In this document: one piece after another, positions 5,705-8,854 of the stretch | Position numbering within the stretch: position 1 is the stretch's first letter | Layout of the letters: the number at the start of each line of letters is the position of its first letter | Assembly (NCBI GenBank): GCA_021791345.1 | Contig: JAJYWT010000207.1 | Span: forward strand, 1 to 8,854 | Source of the DNA: a bacterium | Lineage (GTDB): Bacteria > Chloroflexota > Dormibacteria > UBA8260 > Bog-877 | Direction of reading: 5' to 3' | DNA length: 8,854 nucleotides | Notes under the pieces: generated by a model | What the model was told of the DNA's origin: nothing | Database searches by the model: none | The model's input: the letters and a program-made list of their open reading frames with translations, nothing else | Position numbers and translations under genes: made by a program

Positions 5705-8700
5705 TCAGACGGAGGCACGCCTCCGCAGTCGCAGGCCCATGCTGAGCACGAAGCCACCGAGCAGCAGGAAGAGACTGGCCAGGATGCCGGGGATGAGCAG
5801 TCCCGCCCCGGTGGTCGGGGTCGAGCCCGTGCTCGCCCCGAGAACCCCGCCAGCCGAGGTGAGGGTGACGGGCTCACCGCAGACCGCGGCGCTCGGGTTG
5901 TTGGGATCCTCCGCCGGGGTGAAGGTCACGCCCCAGTAGTAGGTCTGGGCCACGCTCGGCTTGGCCCCTCCAGGGGACTGGACGGTCCAGACCCCGTTGT
6001 TGGGGGACCCCAGGCTCACACTGCCTAGATCCTGGACAAGCGCCGCCGCCGAGCAGCTGCTGTCGCTGTAGAGGGAGAAGTCCACCCGGTCTGAGCTAAC
6101 CGGGTTGAACAGCCCACTGATGGTGGCGGTGTCGGTGAGTGTGGTGCCCACAGCTCCGCCCGGGCTGGGGGTGGTGGTGATCGTGGGGGTTGTCGGGCCC
6201 AGGACCACCGGCTCTCCGCACTGGTTGGAGATGGGCGCGTTGTAGGCGTCCCCGCTGAAGCTCACGTTCCAGTAGTAGGTGCCGGCCGAAGTCGGCACCG
6301 GCAAGGAAGCCGGGTTGGCCACTGCCGTACCCACGTACCCAGCCCCCTGGGCGGTGATGGTGACGGGGAAGGACCCCAGGTCGAAGAGCACCGTGCCCGC
6401 CGGCGGCGCGGTGTTGGGCGTCGCCGGACAGCTGGAGACCACCTGGAACGAGACGGTGTCGGTGGTCGGGATCTGAGCCGGGTTCTCAGCCAACCGCGAG
6501 ATGGTGGCGCTGTCGGAGATCGGCGTTCCCGCGGCGGCGGTCGCCGGGGTCTGCTGGGTGGTGAGCGGGTCCTCGGTGTTCGGCTCCACCACCAGCGGCT
6601 CCCCGCAGGTTGAGGTGACCGGAGAGTCGTTGGCGCTGCCCAGGAACATCACCTCCCAGTAGTAGGTGCCGGGGGTCAGCGGGGCACTCAGCGTCTGGTT
6701 GACGGTGGCGCCGTACTGGCCGGTGGCGCTGTCGTAGGCCACCGGGGCGGTCACGGTGGTGATCGGGCCAGGACCACCCTCGGAGCTCAGGCAGCCCTGG
6801 TCGGCAAACAGCCCGAAGATCAGTTGGCCGTCACCCTGCCCGATGGGGTCGGGGTAGAAGCCGCCGAGCTGGGCCGAATCCGAGACCACGTTGCCGTTGG
6901 CGGAGACGATCGGGGTCACCTGGTTGGTGGTGATCTGCGGGGTGACCTGCTGGATGGCGGTCGGCTCCCCGCACGGCCCGGTCAGGGGTTGGTTGTCCGA
7001 GTTGCCGTTGTAGGTGTCCTGCCAGTAATAGGTGACCCCTGCCAACTGCGGCTGATAGCTGGACGAGGTGGCGGTGCCCGCCCCGTTGACCGGGCCGGTG
7101 CTGGTGAGGACCGGGGTCCCCGTGCAGGAGGAGTTGGCGTAGAGGTTGAAGGTCACGGTGGCGCCACCCGCTGCAGGCATGTAACCCCCAGTCACCTCCG
7201 CCTGGTCACTGATGGGGGTACCCACGGCGACCGACGGTCCGGGCAGGGGGTTGGTAGTCATCTGCACGGTGGCCTGGGTCACCTGGACCGGCTCCGCAGA
7301 GCAGGGCGAGGTGGCTCCCTGGTCGTTAAGGTCGCCGCTGTACTTGTCCATCCAGTGGTAGGTACCCACCTGCGTCACGGTGTAGGGCTGGGAATACGCC
7401 ACTGAGGAGGGCTGGCCCACTGGGAGGTTGCTCTGGCTGGTTGCCACCGGAGCGCTGGCGCAGCTGGCATCCTCGGCCCCGTAGAGGTTGAAGGTCACCG
7501 ATCCGGACGCCGAGTTCGGCTGACCGTTGGCGGCATTGCTGACGTTGGCCTGGTCCTTGATCTGGGTGCCGACCACCACAGACGCCCCCGGCGCCGTGAC
7601 CGTGGTGATCGATGGCACGGCCGGGGCCACCTGCACCGGCTCAGCTCCGCAGCCTGAGGAGGCTGCCTGGTTGTATGTGTCGCCGGCGTACGAAGCGGTC
7701 CACTCCCAGGTGCCCGCCTGGTTGACCACGTAGCTTCCGGAGCTGGCGCTGCCGCTCGCCGAGATTGCCCCCTGCGAGGTGAGCACCGGAGACCCGGAAC
7801 ATGAGGCGTTGTCGAAGAGCTTGAAGGTTACGGTCTGGCCGGTGAGCAGGTAGCCGCCGGTGACCGTGGCCTGGTCCGAGATCGTGGCATCAAAGGGTGC
7901 CGCCCATCCGGCCTCGGTGCTGGTCACCTGGCTGCCCTGCGGGGTCGTGCTGAGGGTGGGAACCGCCATGACCGTGAGGGGCTCGCTGCCGCAGCCGCTC
8001 TCCACGGTCGCCCCGGCGACGCCGTAGGAGAGGGTGGCCATCCACTGGTAGGGGCCCGCCGACTGGACGTCATACGAGCCAGATGAGGCGGCGCCGGCGG
8101 ACACTTGGCCACTGCTCTGGAACACCGGCTGCCCAGCGCAGCTCCCTCCCGAGTAGAGGTCGAAGGCAACGCTCGCCGTCTGCCCCTGCGCCAGACCAGT
8201 CACGGTGGCGGTGTCCTTGACCGCTTGGCCTACGGTGGCGGTCCCGGGGCTAGGAGTGGTGGACAGCTGTGGGCCCGAGACGGTGACCGGCTCATTGCCA
8301 CAGCCGCTGTTCTGTGACTGACCCGCCGCCGTGTTGGTGTAGCTGACCAGCCACTCGTAGGTGCCGGTCGGCTCCGGGAGCGATGGGGTGTACACGGGCG
8401 ACTGGACCGTCACCTGGTCGTACGAGATTTGGCCACTCGAGTAGACCGGCTCCCCGGTGGCGGCGCTGCAACTCGAGTCACCTGGCCCGAACAGCTCGAA
8501 TTGGACGGTGCCGCCGGGCTTAGCGTTGAGGACGTTCACCGAGTCCTGGAGCGGCTGCCCCACGGTGGCGGACGAAGGCACCGCCTGGGTGTTCACCTCC
8601 AGGGGGCCACCCGATCCGACGAGCGGAGCCACGTCATCCATGGCCGTGGTCTCGAATTGGTCGTAAACGTAGGACGGGGCGCTCGTGGTCCCGGCGATCA

Positions 8701-8854
8701 GCCGGCTCGGCGACTGGGAATAGTCGACGAACGCCAGGTTCCCGTTGTTGTTGCTGACAAAGAGGTGGCCTTGTCCATCCACCGTCCCCTGGTCGAACAT
8801 GTCCTGGGAGCTGGACCCCGAGTTGCCCGAGTACTTGAGGCAGCTGTTGAGGCC
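5705..8854 (-). CDS. Large secreted Ig-like repeat surface protein with variant sorting signal (5' end outside window)
   Basis: The frame is open to the right edge (18 codons beyond the Met at 8800), so the gene is truncated and its signal peptide is not visible; 1,049 residues remain. Numbering from Met 8800: residues 1-65 (with FDQGTVDGQGHLFVSNNNG and MDDVAPL) look like the end of a beta-propeller. Residues 66-982 are eight tandem Ig-like repeats of about 103-129 residues. Each has VGxxxxDxA near its start, F-x-L-Y/F before the first Cys (except repeat 7), an aromatic-x-W strand, and the second Cys before EP. Residues 983-1031 contain TPTTG (994-998), a hydrophobic segment (about 1001-1022) and the tail RLRRRASV, the layout of a cell-wall sorting signal with Thr replacing Leu of LPxTG. 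Basic residues are very rare before the tail. A role in the cell envelope, adhesion or matrix is inferred; no enzymatic motif is seen. It may instead remain anchored only by its membrane segment. Confidence 0.88.
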   Translation of the reverse strand, partial: GLNSCLKYSGNSGSSSQDMFDQGTVDGQGHLFVSNNNGNLAFVDYSQSPSRLIAGTTSAPSYVYDQFETTAMDDVAPLVGSGGPLEVNTQAVPSSATVGQPLQDSVNVLNAKPGGTVQFELFGPGDSSCSAATGEPVYSSGQISYDQVTVQSPVYTPSLPEPTGTYEWLVSYTNTAAGQSQNSGCGNEPVTVSGPQLSTTPSPGTATVGQAVKDTATVTGLAQGQTASVAFDLYSGGSCAGQPVFQSSGQVSAGAASSGSYDVQSAGPYQWMATLSYGVAGATVESGCGSEPLTVMAVPTLSTTPQGSQVTSTEAGWAAPFDATISDQATVTGGYLLTGQTVTFKLFDNASCSGSPVLTSQGAISASGSASSGSYVVNQAGTWEWTASYAGDTYNQAASSGCGAEPVQVAPAVPSITTVTAPGASVVVGTQIKDQANVSNAANGQPNSASGSVTFNLYGAEDASCASAPVATSQSNLPVGQPSSVAYSQPYTVTQVGTYHWMDKYSGDLNDQGATSPCSAEPVQVTQATVQMTTNPLPGPSVAVGTPISDQAEVTGGYMPAAGGATVTFNLYANSSCTGTPVLTSTGPVNGAGTATSSSYQPQLAGVTYYWQDTYNGNSDNQPLTGPCGEPTAIQQVTPQITTNQVTPIVSANGNVVSDSAQLGGFYPDPIGQGDGQLIFGLFADQGCLSSEGGPGPITTVTAPVAYDSATGQYGATVNQTLSAPLTPGTYYWEVMFLGSANDSPVTSTCGEPLVVEPNTEDPLTTQQTPATAAAGTPISDSATISRLAENPAQIPTTDTVSFQVVSSCPATPNTAPPAGTVLFDLGSFPVTITAQGAGYVGTAVANPASLPVPTSAGTYYWNVSFSGDAYNAPISNQCGEPVVLGPTTPTITTTPSPGGAVGTTLTDTATISGLFNPVSSDRVDFSLYSDSSCSAAALVQDLGSVSLGSPNNGVWTVQSPGGAKPSVAQTYYWGVTFTPAEDPNNPSAAVCGEPVTLTSAGGVLGASTGSTPTTGAGLLIPGILASLFLLLGGFVLSMGLRLRRRASV
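5708..5854 (-). other. C-terminal sorting-signal-like region (TPTTG, membrane segment, basic tail)
   Basis: TPTTG is encoded at 5807-5821, followed by about 22 hydrophobic residues and RLRRRASV. Order and spacing match sortase substrates, but the first position is Thr and not Leu. Whether a sortase in this organism accepts it is not shown here. Confidence 0.6.
5855..8605 (-). repeat. Eight tandem Ig-like domain repeats within the surface protein
   Basis: Repeat units on the - strand: 8605-8273, 8272-7964, 7963-7622, 7621-7274, 7273-6947, 6946-6581, 6580-6194 and 6193-5855 (111, 103, 114, 116, 109, 122, 129 and 113 residues). They are diverged at DNA level, so this is an old protein-level repeat and not a recent array. 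Each unit has exactly two cysteines, one in a short S/G-rich C motif after the mid-domain strand and one before EP near the end; an intradomain disulfide is likely. Units 1-4 have Y/W-x-W with E, Q, E or H in the middle and end in CGxEP or CSAEP; units 5-8 all have YYW and end in CGEP. Confidence 0.85.

Noticed and set aside
5855..8605. Periodic short DNA similarities such as CCAGTAGTAGGT, considered as a possible CRISPR or DNA repeat array
   Set aside because: They encode the conserved YYW strand of protein repeats, are spaced about 330-390 nt apart, and are embedded in one continuous reading frame.

Overview
This GC-rich window has G or C at most third codon positions, frequent GTG starts and short or overlapping gene junctions. 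This suggests a high-GC bacterium. The Ig-like repeat surface protein, with its variant xPxTG cell-wall signal and arginine-rich tail, suggests an actinobacterial-type or related Gram-positive-like lineage. The lineage is inferred; there is no rRNA or other marker gene here.

Layout: (1) Positions 2-685, + strand, hold the C-terminal part of a phosphoketolase whose start lies outside the window. (2) An acetate kinase homologue follows at 691-1644 in the same operon. Together these would form a phosphoketolase shunt (sugar phosphate to acetyl phosphate to acetate plus ATP). However, the kinase appears to have lost about 45 residues of its catalytic core, including the phosphate-binding loops. 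(3) A compact three-gene operon on the - strand reads leftward from 5340: a TldD-type zinc metalloprotease, its TldE/PmbA partner, and an alpha/beta hydrolase. The tldD and tldE genes overlap and the hydrolase follows after 5 nt. The last stop codon of this operon overlaps the kinase stop codon from the other strand in one CTAG palindrome at 1641-1644. (4) A spacer of about 360 nt (5341-5704) carries the tldD ribosome binding site, a weak possible promoter, and a strong palindromic terminator next to the upstream gene. (5) From 5705 to the right edge, - strand, lies the 3' part (over 1,040 codons) of a large secreted surface protein. It has the end of a probable beta-propeller, eight tandem Ig-like repeats with exactly two cysteines each, and a variant sorting signal.

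The two metabolic genes and the TldD/TldE operon are familiar families. The least ordinary features are the in-frame core deletion in the acetate kinase homologue and the regular 4+4 architecture of the repeat protein. I did not find a CRISPR array, mobile element, tRNA or rRNA gene, or a clear peptide-precursor gene that would make TldD/TldE part of a RiPP cluster. I see no convincing new multi-gene system.
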